Of a stretch of 64,000 nucleotides of DNA, positions 39,084 through 50,700 are shown one piece after another. The stretch's first letter is position 1. Every line of letters begins with the position of its first letter. The stretch is from Enterovibrio calviensis DSM 14347. GTDB lineage: Bacteria; Pseudomonadota; Gammaproteobacteria; Enterobacterales; Vibrionaceae. The notes beneath the pieces were generated by a model, which had not been told where the DNA came from, made no database searches, and saw only the letters and a list, made by a program, of their open reading frames with translations. The position numbers and the translations under genes were made by a program. The DNA lies in NCBI RefSeq assembly GCF_000621165.1, contig NZ_JHZA01000009.1, positions 186,001-250,000 of the forward strand. The letters are read 5' to 3'.

Positions 39084-42000
39084 TACTCATTACTCCCTTT
39101 CTGCTCATTGCGCAGGCGTTCCGTTGCCTGTTCTGGCAAGGTCACTTCGCCTGTAATTCGCGATACTTCCCTGACAATGGGTTCATCAATGGATCCCGTA
39201 ACCTGATAGCGAACTTGTGTAAATGCATCGACCACTGGAGAAAGCACGGTCGTCACCGCCAAAACATATAATGCGGTTTGGGGCGCGACGGCAAACGCGG
39301 TTAATATTGGGATGCCGGAGGTGAGATCAGGAATAAATCGCACTTCAGCATTCACCTGATTTTTCTCTAAATTCGCTATCCCTTTAATAAACATATCACC
39401 TGCTAGCGCTTTCATCTGGATATTATCCGTGACAATCACCCCGTTAGTGATTGAAGCACTACCACTGATCTCATCAAAAGCTAGACCATCCTCAAAGACG
39501 CCAGTGAAGTCGAGCTGCATTTTTCGTAAGATTGAATCCAAACTAAACAGGCCGAGCAAACGGCCCGCGCCCCCGACACCACTGACGTAGCCATCTTCAA
39601 GCCGCGTTTCCAGCGTGCCATTTAATGTGGTGATATTCATCGACCACGGTGCGCCGTCAAACGTCAAGTTACCACTCGTCTTGACACTGGCATCTTGAAT
39701 CCCGCCTGTCACTGAAAAACGCCCCATTAAGTCACTACTGTTGTGACCTTGGATACCAAACGTCAAATGACTCTTATTGATCCCACCAGGCGTGATCTCC
39801 CAGCCGCCATTCGCGGTTAAGCGAGTGTTCCCACTGGCGAGTTTAAATTTCGACAAGGTGAGTTTTTGATCGGTTTTCAGCAACTGCGATTCAATACGCC
39901 CCACTCGGTAACCTTGCAGCCAAAGCTCGTCGATCACCAAATCTGTCGAAGGGATCTTCGACATCAAGACGCGATCAATATCTGTCGCCTCTCTTGCTGC
40001 GATAATGGGAGTTGATGCTTTTTCTTTGATGTCTTTTTCAATATCGACATTCAAAAATAAGTGCTCGATAGACACGGTCAGCAAGTTATCCTCATCCCAC
40101 CACGCATCACCCGACAATTCCTCACTGCCTATCAGAATATGAAAACCGTCGCTTTTCCGTCGGGCCGCGAGTGAGAATTGGTTAAACGTAAGTTCGTCTG
40201 CCAACACTTTGCTCGCTTTCACATTCACTCTTGATGGCGGCGACATGTTGACGGGAAAGTCATGCTTCTGCCCCTCTTGGGCTAATTCATAGCGAGTAAC
40301 AATGTCTTTCCACGCCATAACATCCAAAACGGGCACATCAACGCTGACAGCATCACCGGATAAAGGCTTAAGCGACAACTCTCCATTACCCACCACGGTG
40401 CGACTTCGAATGACTGTCGGTCTTTCACCACTGATATCGACATCGGCTTGATATTTAAGCTGAGGAAACTCAATTTGTCCCACTAAGCCTCGTTCATTCC
40501 CCGATGCCTTTAAGCGACCATGCTGTTCAACCGATAACGGTTTATTTAGCGGAGCAGGCAAATTGATATCGACGTGAGTCAAATCAGCATCCAGCAAAAC
40601 ATCGTAGGTAAATCCAATGTCTTTTAATGCAATATCGACCCCAAGGTCCCACGCTGAACGCCCTTCAATGAATTGAAGATCGGGCAGATCCAATGCCGCT
40701 TTTAGCTTGTCACCTTCCCATTTGCCATCAATATCAATATTGACCAAATAGTTCTCTGCTTCAGCTTCACCTTTGAAGCCGATATTGACGTGCTGATCAA
40801 GAAGCGTCGCATTGAGTTTTTGGGCCCACACTACATCGTTATCAAACGACATCGTTCCTGTCACGTTGTTCAGCTCGATCTTCGGGCTGGCAATGGCTAC
40901 TTGGCTCCCATCTAGGGATGCTGAACCCTGCACACTCACATCATCGCCATTTAATGGAATCGAGAGGGAGATTTTACCCTCGATCTCGCCATTGACTTGC
41001 ACATGGGTCAATGCCGCCCCGACAGAGTCCACAAGGGGTGTGGCCAACATGTATTCGTGCAAATCGTTGCCGTTAGACGCAATTTTTGCATCAATCAGCA
41101 ACTGACCATTTTCATTGCTCAATGACGGAATTTCACCGTTAAGGTCATAGCCTCTCGCCGCCATCAAACCCACATTACTGGCATCTAAATACAGGCTGTC
41201 ATTTTGGAACAATAGGTTGAGGTCTAGCTCAGTCAGCATTGGCCATTGCGTGTCAAAACTGAACTTCGCATCTTTTAGCGGCACATAGGCTTGAAACGTA
41301 CCTTCATGCTCAGGGTAAGGGAAGGTGTTGAAGTCACCATACCAAACTAACTTAGCATGATCAGCGCGGCCGCCTCGAATGGCTGACGACAAGTAATCAG
41401 TCAGCTCATACCCCAATGCCAATGTGGGTAAATAGCGCCATGTCTCGCCAGCATTCTTCGCGTTAGCTTCGGCATAAAACGATAACCAACTGCTCCCTTC
41501 AAAGGGAATATCGAGTCGAAACTCACCCACGACACTCAGATCAGGCGATCGCACCGCAACATTGTCAGACCACACCACCACACGCTCATCGGTGTAATCC
41601 CAATAGGCGGTCACATCACCTTGTTCTATGGGTAACGGCGCTTGGAAAAATTCGCCGTAAGGCAAGGTGTCATCTTGCAGCGCCAATGTAGCTTTACCGT
41701 TCGTTCCCACTCCCGCCAGTGATACATGGAGTTTGTGTACTTCAGGCAGATAGCTCCAATGCTGGAATGCGACTTCATCGAGTTCAACAGAGTAAGCAAC
41801 GTCTGATGCTTTCGATTTGGCGACACGAATATCTGAGGCGTTACCCGACAATGACAGTGACGTCAGTGCATGCTCGACGTCATCAGGAATAACCAGCATC
41901 TCCCGCAGTGGCAACAGCAAAGATAAGTCCAATGCCGCCAAGTTCACCGCCCAAGCATCATCAGCAATATCAGCTCGTAACTTGGGTTCTGGCCACAAAA

Positions 42001-42970
42001 CTTTACCGGTTTTAATGGCAAGATTTTCGGTGGCAATCCGCCAGCTTTTCTCTCCCGCACGCTCCAGCAGAATTTGGCCTCGACGGATCGAAACAGATTG
42101 TGAAGTATCTTGCGTTTGGAGGGTCGGTGCTTTGGCTCCCCAAGCAATGACACTGTCGGTCAAGCTCACCAGTGCCGTTTTCGGCATGCCATTTTCTACC
42201 GTCAGCCACGCTTGCCCTGCGACTTTCGCTTTAGACAAAACCACATCCGGATTGATGAATTTGGCGATCCAGGCTCTTAGCGATACATCCTCAGCATTAA
42301 GATAAAAATCACCACTTAGCGAAGCGAGCCCATCGTTTTCAGTGAATACACCGCGAATATCGACTTGATTGAGCGACGTCCCCTCAACGCTCACCACACC
42401 TTGGACGCGATGCTCGCTCGCTTGATTGTCCCAACGCAGTGATTCGATATTGATGGTTTTCCGCTCATCAGATGGCGACAACACGGTGACGCTCGCATCA
42501 TGGATCGCAAACTGTCCAAGGCCGACTAAAAACAAATTTTCTAGCTGAGTCGCTAAACTGCCGCTTTTGTCTGATGCGGTATTTCGTTCCGGAAGTTGAG
42601 TGAGATCGACCGCTAAACCGTCAATACTGACATTGGTGAACGTGGGCTCTCGGCGCTGAAGACTGGCCAACAGGTCGAACTGCATTTCAATGCTTGTAGC
42701 AGACAGCACTTGTTGTTCGCCCTCGTTGGTTGAGAGCGTGAAATCATGGAGGGAGAGCGAAGGCAGAAGATAACGCCAGTGCCCTTGAAAGGTAGAGAAT
42801 TCAACATGAAACCCACTTTCTTTACTTGCCCAACGTTGAAGTGGCGCTTTCGCGGCATCCAAGTTGGGAAGTACTAGGCGCATTGAAGCTGTCACAACTG
42901 CGGCGGTCACCAGAACGATAACCACCAACCACGTAACAATTCCAGCCAGTCGCTGGGCGATTCTTACCAT
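39083..42970 (-). CDS. yhdP: AsmA-like bridge protein YhdP
   Basis: Giant envelope protein that, with TamB and YdbH, moves phospholipids from the inner to the outer membrane. 1295 residues: one N-terminal membrane helix (about 13-33), then a long run of beta-strands typical of the repeating beta-groove fold, with the DUF3971 central part and an AsmA-type C-terminal region (GNLTFDGAPWSMNITTLNGTL, GAGRLLGLFSLDSILRKM). A C-terminal amphipathic/hydrophobic stretch is at about 1230-1260. No internal stop or frameshift. Between rng and nit. Confidence 0.95.
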   Translation of the reverse strand: MVRIAQRLAGIVTWLVVIVLVTAAVVTASMRLVLPNLDAAKAPLQRWASKESGFHVEFSTFQGHWRYLLPSLSLHDFTLSTNEGEQQVLSATSIEMQFDLLASLQRREPTFTNVSIDGLAVDLTQLPERNTASDKSGSLATQLENLFLVGLGQFAIHDASVTVLSPSDERKTINIESLRWDNQASEHRVQGVVSVEGTSLNQVDIRGVFTENDGLASLSGDFYLNAEDVSLRAWIAKFINPDVVLSKAKVAGQAWLTVENGMPKTALVSLTDSVIAWGAKAPTLQTQDTSQSVSIRRGQILLERAGEKSWRIATENLAIKTGKVLWPEPKLRADIADDAWAVNLAALDLSLLLPLREMLVIPDDVEHALTSLSLSGNASDIRVAKSKASDVAYSVELDEVAFQHWSYLPEVHKLHVSLAGVGTNGKATLALQDDTLPYGEFFQAPLPIEQGDVTAYWDYTDERVVVWSDNVAVRSPDLSVVGEFRLDIPFEGSSWLSFYAEANAKNAGETWRYLPTLALGYELTDYLSSAIRGGRADHAKLVWYGDFNTFPYPEHEGTFQAYVPLKDAKFSFDTQWPMLTELDLNLLFQNDSLYLDASNVGLMAARGYDLNGEIPSLSNENGQLLIDAKIASNGNDLHEYMLATPLVDSVGAALTHVQVNGEIEGKISLSIPLNGDDVSVQGSASLDGSQVAIASPKIELNNVTGTMSFDNDVVWAQKLNATLLDQHVNIGFKGEAEAENYLVNIDIDGKWEGDKLKAALDLPDLQFIEGRSAWDLGVDIALKDIGFTYDVLLDADLTHVDINLPAPLNKPLSVEQHGRLKASGNERGLVGQIEFPQLKYQADVDISGERPTVIRSRTVVGNGELSLKPLSGDAVSVDVPVLDVMAWKDIVTRYELAQEGQKHDFPVNMSPPSRVNVKASKVLADELTFNQFSLAARRKSDGFHILIGSEELSGDAWWDEDNLLTVSIEHLFLNVDIEKDIKEKASTPIIAAREATDIDRVLMSKIPSTDLVIDELWLQGYRVGRIESQLLKTDQKLTLSKFKLASGNTRLTANGGWEITPGGINKSHLTFGIQGHNSSDLMGRFSVTGGIQDASVKTSGNLTFDGAPWSMNITTLNGTLETRLEDGYVSGVGGAGRLLGLFSLDSILRKMQLDFTGVFEDGLAFDEISGSASITNGVIVTDNIQMKALAGDMFIKGIANLEKNQVNAEVRFIPDLTSGIPILTAFAVAPQTALYVLAVTTVLSPVVDAFTQVRYQVTGSIDEPIVREVSRITGEVTLPEQATERLRNEQKGSNE

Positions 42971-43022
42971 TTAACTATATTCATCATCAAGCTACATACA
43001 CCACGCCAAAATCAGCGCCTGA

Positions 43023-44492
43023 TTACATCATCACTACATCAAATTGTTCTTGGGTGTATAGCGGCTCAATATGCACTTTAACTTGCTTACCGATAAACAC
43101 TTCCAGTTCTGCCACAGCGTGAGACTCTTCGCCTTCCAACGCTTCACCCACGGCAGGCGACGCATAAACGACGAACTTATCTGCATCATAAGCACGGTTA
43201 ACGCGAGTGATTTCACGCAGCACTTCGTAGCAGACTGTTTCTACGGTTTTCACTGAGCCACGACCCACACAAGTTGGGCACTGCCCACAAAGCACATGTT
43301 CAATACTCTCTCGCGTGCGCTTGCGCGTCATCTCAACCAAACCCAACTGGGTAAAGCCATTGATGTTGGTTTTCACGCGATCTTTCTGCAGCGCTTGCTC
43401 AAGCGATTGCACGACACGCTGGCGATGCTCATCAGAGATCATATCGATGAAGTCGATAATGATAATGCCACCAAGATTACGTAAACGTAGTTGGCGAGCG
43501 ATCGCCTTTGTCGCTTCCGTATTGGTGTTGAAAATCGTCTCTTCAAGGTTACGACGACCGACAAACGCACCCGTATTGATATCAATAGTGGTCATCGCTT
43601 CCGTCTGGTCGATAATGATGTAGCCACCCGACTTCAGTTCTACTTTACGATCCAAAGAACGTTGAATTTCGTTCTCGGTGTCGTACATATCGAAGATCGG
43701 CTGCTCACCCGTGTACAGTTCCAGCTTCGGACTCAGTTCAGGCACAAACTCTTCGGTAAACTCACGAAGCGCTTCCATACCGGTGCGAGAATCAACACGA
43801 ATGATGTCTAACTCAGTGCCCACGAAGTCACGCAAAATGCGCTGCGCTAAGCCCAACTCACCATAAAGCATCGACTTAGACGGACGCTTTGAGCGGCGCT
43901 CAATCACTTTGTTCCACAAGCGCTTGAGGAAAGCCGCGTCTTGCATCATTTCTTCATCCGACGCACCTTCGGCAGCCGTTCGGATAATAAAACCGCCCAA
44001 GTCATCGCAATAACGCGAGACGATTTTTTTCAAACGATCACGCTCTTGCTCGCTTTCAATGCGCTGAGAGACGCCCACATGAGAAGCCCCAGGCATGAAA
44101 ACAAGGTAACGTGATGGCAGCGTGATATCCGTGGTAAGACGGGCTCCTTTCGTGCCAAGCGGATCTTTTACCACCTGAACAACGATGTCTTGGCCCTGTC
44201 GAACCAATTCAGAAATATCACGCACCTGAAATTGCTGCTTTTCGTTCTCAGACACACATTCAGTGTGCGGAACAATGTCAGAGGCATGAAGAAAGGCTGC
44301 TTTATCAAGGCCGATATCAACAAACGCCGCTTGCATGCCCGGTAAGACACGGCTGACCTTGCCTTTGTAGATATTACCGACAATACCGCGCTTCGCTTCG
44401 CGCTCAATATGTACTTCTTGTAGGTTGCCACCTTCAATCATGGCAACACGTGTTTCGGTTGGCGTAACGTTAATTAATAACTCTGCGTTCAT
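43023..44492 (-). CDS. rng: Ribonuclease G
   Basis: Endoribonuclease of the RNase E/G family; matures the 5' end of 16S rRNA and degrades some mRNAs. 489 residues, the E. coli length: S1 RNA-binding domain (about 37-128), 5' sensor and DNase-I-like catalytic domain with the Mg2+ aspartates in TIDINTGAFVG and IIIDFIDM, and the zinc-link CGQCPTC near 405-411. Lacks the long RNase E C-terminal scaffold. ATG overlaps the maf stop by four bases. Confidence 0.97.
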   Translation of the reverse strand: MNAELLINVTPTETRVAMIEGGNLQEVHIEREAKRGIVGNIYKGKVSRVLPGMQAAFVDIGLDKAAFLHASDIVPHTECVSENEKQQFQVRDISELVRQGQDIVVQVVKDPLGTKGARLTTDITLPSRYLVFMPGASHVGVSQRIESEQERDRLKKIVSRYCDDLGGFIIRTAAEGASDEEMMQDAAFLKRLWNKVIERRSKRPSKSMLYGELGLAQRILRDFVGTELDIIRVDSRTGMEALREFTEEFVPELSPKLELYTGEQPIFDMYDTENEIQRSLDRKVELKSGGYIIIDQTEAMTTIDINTGAFVGRRNLEETIFNTNTEATKAIARQLRLRNLGGIIIIDFIDMISDEHRQRVVQSLEQALQKDRVKTNINGFTQLGLVEMTRKRTRESIEHVLCGQCPTCVGRGSVKTVETVCYEVLREITRVNRAYDADKFVVYASPAVGEALEGEESHAVAELEVFIGKQVKVHIEPLYTQEQFDVVMM

Positions 44493-45076
44493 AGGTCTTC
44501 ACCACATAATTTTTTGAATTCGTTCAACAGAGCTTCAGTTTCGTAAAGAGGTAACCCCACCACCGCGTGGTAGCTACCATCAATACGTGTTACGAAACGG
44601 CCACCCAGCCCCTGAATCGCATAACTACCCGCTTTGTCGCAAGGTTCACCACTTTGCCAATAAGCATCAATGTCTTTATCAAGCAGTGGTTTAAACCATA
44701 CATGAGTTGTGACAAGCGTAGTCAATGAATGGTTCCTGTCTGCCAGTGTTACTGCCGTCATCACCTGATGCTGGCGTCCCGACAACATATTCAACATACG
44801 TCGAGAGTCATCCAGATCACAGGGTTTCTCTAGCACCTCACCATCACAAACCACAATGGTGTCTGAACCCAATACAGGCAGAGGTTCAGGGGCGACGTCA
44901 ACGCCGGCCATCGCCTTATCAAGAGACAAACGGCGGACATAGTCCGCCGCTTCTTCATGAGGTTGTCGTTGTTCTTCTACGTCAACGCGCAAAACAGAAA
45001 AGCGAACAGAGAGCTGTTCAAGCAACGCCTTTCTGCGGGGTGAGGCAGACGCAAGGTAAAGCTGAATATCTGCCAT
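44489..45076 (-). CDS. maf: Maf nucleotide pyrophosphatase (YhdE type, dTTP/UTP)
   Basis: Hydrolyses non-canonical and some canonical nucleotides (YhdE: dTTP, UTP and modified pyrimidines). 195 residues: phosphate-binding SASPRRKALLEQ (about 9-20), LGSDTIVVCDGEVLEKP (about 69-85) and SYAIQGLGGRFVTRIDGSYHAVVGLPL at the C-terminus. The position between mreD and rng matches yhdE of E. coli rather than the 7-methyl-GTP paralogue yceF. Confidence 0.95.
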   Translation of the reverse strand: MADIQLYLASASPRRKALLEQLSVRFSVLRVDVEEQRQPHEEAADYVRRLSLDKAMAGVDVAPEPLPVLGSDTIVVCDGEVLEKPCDLDDSRRMLNMLSGRQHQVMTAVTLADRNHSLTTLVTTHVWFKPLLDKDIDAYWQSGEPCDKAGSYAIQGLGGRFVTRIDGSYHAVVGLPLYETEALLNEFKKLCGEDL

Positions 45077-45088
45077 TGCTTCTCCAGA

Positions 45089-45577
45089 TTATTTGATCGA
45101 AAACTGACGGCGAACCCGTCTTAGCAGCAAAAAGAGCCAAGGCCACAACAAGAAATTAAGCACGCCAGCCCATAGCTGCGCGGGGTCAAACTGAACATTG
45201 GATACCAGATATTCAGCCCAAAACTCTAAGACTTTGCCTGCCAAGGTCAACAGAGACAAAATCACCGCTTGCTGCCACAAAGACATGTTGCGAAGCATTT
45301 GGAAGTTCAGTGCCACAATATAAACCAGCACCGACATCATTAAGCCACGTACACCTAGTGTAGAGCCTAGCATGAGGTCCCAAAGCAAGCCGACGAACAA
45401 CGCCGTACCTACGTTGACACGGTGCGGCAGTGCCAACACCCAGTAAAATGCCACCAGCAACACCCACGATGGGCGGAAAGGCGCTAGCTCTCCCGGCCAA
45501 GGCGCAGCTTGTAAAATAAGGGCAACAATAAACGATAGCCAGATCAACGCGTGGCCGCGAAAGGTAGAATTAGCCAT
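45089..45577 (-). CDS. mreD: Rod shape-determining protein MreD
   Basis: Inner membrane part of the elongasome, partner of MreC, RodA and PBP2. 162 residues with five or six membrane helices and an ECF-like S-component fold. Sequence is hydrophobic throughout with the DLMLGSTLGVRGLMMSVLVYIVAL block typical of MreD. ATG overlaps the mreC end by eight bases. Confidence 0.94.
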   Translation of the reverse strand: MANSTFRGHALIWLSFIVALILQAAPWPGELAPFRPSWVLLVAFYWVLALPHRVNVGTALFVGLLWDLMLGSTLGVRGLMMSVLVYIVALNFQMLRNMSLWQQAVILSLLTLAGKVLEFWAEYLVSNVQFDPAQLWAGVLNFLLWPWLFLLLRRVRRQFSIK

Positions 45578-46553
45578 TGGTTATCTCTTTTTGTGCGTCA
45601 GGCTTCGGTTTCTCGTCAGCAGCTGGTACTTGCGCTTCAACGTCAGGCGACTGTGTTTCAACCTCTTGCGCCAGCGGATCCATTTCGCTCTCTAGCATCG
45701 CCTCAGCTTTCTGCTGTTCTTGTTGCTTTTCCACGTCACTCGGCCACACCAATAACAGGTAGCGAAGTCGGTCAAATTGCACTTCAGGTTTCGAATCAAC
45801 TTGTGCAAATGGACGACGGTTATCAAATGAAAACGACGTGACTCTCGCAACGGGATAGCCTTCAGGGAACACACCACCCAGACCTGATGTCACCAGCATA
45901 TCGCCAGGTTCAATATCAGCGCTGCTCGGAATGTTTTCTAATTGGATGTTGTCCGTTTGTCCGCGACCTGCGGCAATGACACGCACATCGTTTCGAACCA
46001 CCTGCACTGGAATCGCATGGGTAGGATCGGTGATCAGTAGCACGCGGCTATTGTGCGCGCCTACATAGGAAACTTGTCCGACAATCCCGCGTTCATTGAT
46101 CACGGGTTGTCCTTCATAGACACCGTTTGTTCGCCCTTTGTCGATCATGACCTGATGCTTATACGGATCAGAGTCAACCGCCATCACCTCGGCCACCATT
46201 TTGCGTTCGTCTCGCACGAATGGAGAACCAAGAAGCTCGCGCAATCGCTGGTTTTCTTGTTCCATTTGATCAAACAGCAACTGGCTGCTGCGAAGCATCA
46301 ACACTTCTTCTTTTAACTTACTATTGTCGATCAAAAGTTGCTGATGAGACGAGAATTGGCGGAACAAACTATCAAGGAGATCTCGTGGCACATTGGACGC
46401 ATATTGCAGCGGCGCCACCACAGAGTTGAGCAGATAGCGAAAGTTGGTGAATGCACCAAGACGACTATCAGCCAGCATAAGGCTGGCTGATATTAAAAGA
46501 GCGAAAAACAGGCGTAGTTGTAAAGATGGCCCACGGCCAAACATTGGTTTCAT
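45570..46553 (-). CDS. mreC: Rod shape-determining protein MreC
   Basis: Bitopic inner membrane protein that activates PBP2-RodA through its periplasmic domain. 327 residues: membrane helix (about 12-28), coiled coil (about 65-110), two beta-barrel lobes (about 115-275, with GRTNGVYEGQPVINERGIVGQVSYVG) and a disordered, Pro/Glu-rich tail (about 285-327) that is longer than the core family. 43 bases after mreB. Confidence 0.95.
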   Translation of the reverse strand: MKPMFGRGPSLQLRLFFALLISASLMLADSRLGAFTNFRYLLNSVVAPLQYASNVPRDLLDSLFRQFSSHQQLLIDNSKLKEEVLMLRSSQLLFDQMEQENQRLRELLGSPFVRDERKMVAEVMAVDSDPYKHQVMIDKGRTNGVYEGQPVINERGIVGQVSYVGAHNSRVLLITDPTHAIPVQVVRNDVRVIAAGRGQTDNIQLENIPSSADIEPGDMLVTSGLGGVFPEGYPVARVTSFSFDNRRPFAQVDSKPEVQFDRLRYLLLVWPSDVEKQQEQQKAEAMLESEMDPLAQEVETQSPDVEAQVPAADEKPKPDAQKEITNG

Positions 46554-46595
46554 TCAGTCACAACCTGTTTTTTTACTGGAATTGATGGAAGACGA

Positions 46596-47648
<1,053 letters not shown>

Positions 47649-47755
47649 TTAATCCTGCAAGCGTTAAAATTTTTCAAATTCCGCTAAATGTACCAACGCA
47701 GACGGGGCGCGGCAAGGTGATGATCTACAAACCTGAATGAGATCAGTCTTTTTTT

Positions 47756-50700
47756 TCATTCCCCTGTCAAAGTGATGTTTTTTTCACCTTTATAGATAAC
47801 TCGATCACTTCCTCGGTAAAAACCAAAAACACCGATAGCCGAAGGATCATCATCAAAGTCTCGGCCTTGCCAATTGTGTTGCAACCACGTTTGCGGCACG
47901 ACACCGCTCACAGCTTTATCAAGTTGTTGCCAGTAACGAAACTGTTCGCGGTTTAATCCAGCGCTCTGGTTGGGGGCGATAACGTGGAAATCAGCACGTC
48001 CCTGTTTGACGGACTTGGTCGAAATAACATCTTTTGCATCATCACGCAGTACAACTTGCGCTTGTAAAGCAGGGTTACCCGCTTTGTCACTGAACAACAC
48101 GTCCTTTTGACCTATCGCGGTAGAAACGATAGAAGCGTTATCACGTGTATTGATTTCAAAGTGTGTGCCGTTAAAGACTTCGACTGCAACAGGTAGGATT
48201 TGTTCACTGAACGGCGTCTTTGTATCGGTAAAGCCTTCCATACGCATACGCCCAAACATGAATTCGCCTTGTGCGAATTCAGCGCCTGCAATGGAGCCTA
48301 TTGCACCGTAAGCAGGCCTTATTACTCGAACTTCACATCCTTCGACATTCTGATCAGCACAAAAACGGAACTGCGTGTTATCAACATCAGCTTCTATCAC
48401 ACCCACTGCGAAGTGAAGCGGGGAAAAAGGAGACTCGGGTTCACTGCCTTTCTTAATTTTCATTTTTCCAGTAAGAACAAACTGACTCACACCATTATTG
48501 TCAGCCTGCCAGCCCGAACTCAATGACCTCACCCAGCGCTCTGAAAGGTTATCACCCCAAATTGGATCGGTAGATACAGGATTAACTACCCAATCTTCAA
48601 ACTGCGCTTTTTGCCTCGCGCCAAGCAGATGGTAATTCTTAACTGGCTTATTATCTGCCGTCATCGCATTAACAGTGTATTGACCATCGAAAGGCTGGTT
48701 GAGGTAAGTAAATCCGCCACCGCCGCTGTTTTTGCTGGCAGTGATGGCAGGAGTTAGACTGCCGGATACAGAGAAATGTGATGGGTAGAAACGGCCAACT
48801 GGTCGCTCGCTTCGGTTAACCTGCATGCCCAAATACTCATTCACCACGCGCGACACCAGCTTGAAGCTGCCCACATCACTGATTTTCAACTCGGGGAATA
48901 CATATCGTCCGCTTCTATCTTCTGTGTGTAATTGCTCAGTAAACCCCGATAACACGGCAGCAGACCCCTCGCCCAGTGGATTAAAGGCAGCTTGATCACT
49001 GAATGTAACCGAAGCCTCCGGCGCATCTGATAACATGAAGCTAGGGGTTGAAGGGTAGACGACAGGATTGCACTGATCTTGCTCCCACGGAACCACATAG
49101 CTAGGCGCAACACCGCCCTTTTTCCAAATAATGGGGCGCAACGTTGCCAAAAATGGCTCCCCAGCTTTACTAAACTGTCCTTTGGCTGCGTCTGCTTCTG
49201 GCGAGGCGATGAGGTCACAAATCGCGAGGGTATAGGGTCTGAAAGAGAGCAAAGCTTCCCCACTCAACCCAACAACTCGCTCATTCGCGGACTCGCTCTG
49301 CTCAATACCACTTTTAATTTTACTTTGAGGGTTTGTAAGCTCACGAATAGGCAGGGCAATAACACCTGCATCATCATAAGACACACTGACCGCATTGCTA
49401 GCAACACCTTTGTCAAAGGTGATTTTTAGCGTTTGTTCGCCTTTCACCCTGTTGCTTTCAATTACCCCCACTTCGGGCCTGATAGGGTTAGCCGCCCCTG
49501 ATGACGAGGGCTGCAAGTAACGCACATCACCAATGTGTAAGGTTTTTTCACCAGTGTAATCGAGTATCGTGGAGTCATCACAATCGCCATAGAAGGCTTC
49601 GATGGAAAGCGTTTCCGGTTTGCCCGCGACTAGCTTAGAGGGCTTGAAACGGAAACCGCCAGCCGTAAAGGTGTAGTTACTCGAGTCTTCGGAATCCAGT
49701 TTGCCTGTCTTTTCAGACGTAAACGAGGCAGTTACGTTAACCGTACCAATCGCTTTGTTTAGCAGCCAGAGCTTTCTCTGTCCGTTGTTCAGATTGACGG
49801 TCTTAACTGGGTCACTATTGCACATTCCATCTGCAGTCGTCGCCCAACAGGCTGTATCTAAGAAGTTGGTTGCGGATGCGGTCAGCTTTCCTGAAATGTC
49901 TCTCTGAGTTTCACCATCATCATTGGTTATCTTGAAAGTGACAGGGATACGGGAGCATGTATTTGTAGAGGCGAGTAGCGGGTCAATTTTAAGATTATGG
50001 CTATCGAGAAAACCGCCAAATTTAATGATGGACCTGTTGGCAAGAACCAAAGACTTTGCTGTCACTGCCCCATAAATTGTAGTGCCCCAAGTTCTACCTT
50101 CCGTTGTACCTGATAACTTTACAGAACCGACTGAATAGACGTAGCCATAAAAAAGGGTGTCCGAACCGATAGTTGCGCTGTAATTGCCTCCACCAGACTC
50201 TTGCTGGTGAACCCAAATAATTACATCCTTAGAATGACCATCAACATTAAAATGACCAAAATTGGATAGTTTTAATCTGTTAACATGTATTTCTATTGGA
50301 CCTTTAACAGTAATTGTCACATCTTCGTTGAATATCAATTCACCGAAATAGTAAGTTCCTTCTTCAAAAGTAACAGTACTACCTTGCCCAATCCTCACCA
50401 GAGGATAGTTTGGCGCATTAGCACTAAAATGATGATGCCCGATCACGTCGTTAAGAGGATAAGTTTTCTCATCTAAGATTCCGCCTTCAAGTTTACTTTT
50501 CAGAACCTGTAAACCTTTATCTGGCGCCTTCGCTCCTGAATTTACACACTTATTCTTAGGGGCACTACCGTAGTCATTGCAAGTTACACCATCAGAGAAG
50601 AAAGCCTCATCAAAACCAACTTCTACGGGGTTCTTTTCTGGTTGGTAAATAGTTGAACGATACTCAAGAATCAAACAGTTATTAACACCACTTGGATGAT

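Noticed and set aside
41817-42305. 162-codon plus-strand frame within yhdP
   Set aside because: Antisense to a continuous, well-supported gene and without a start context.
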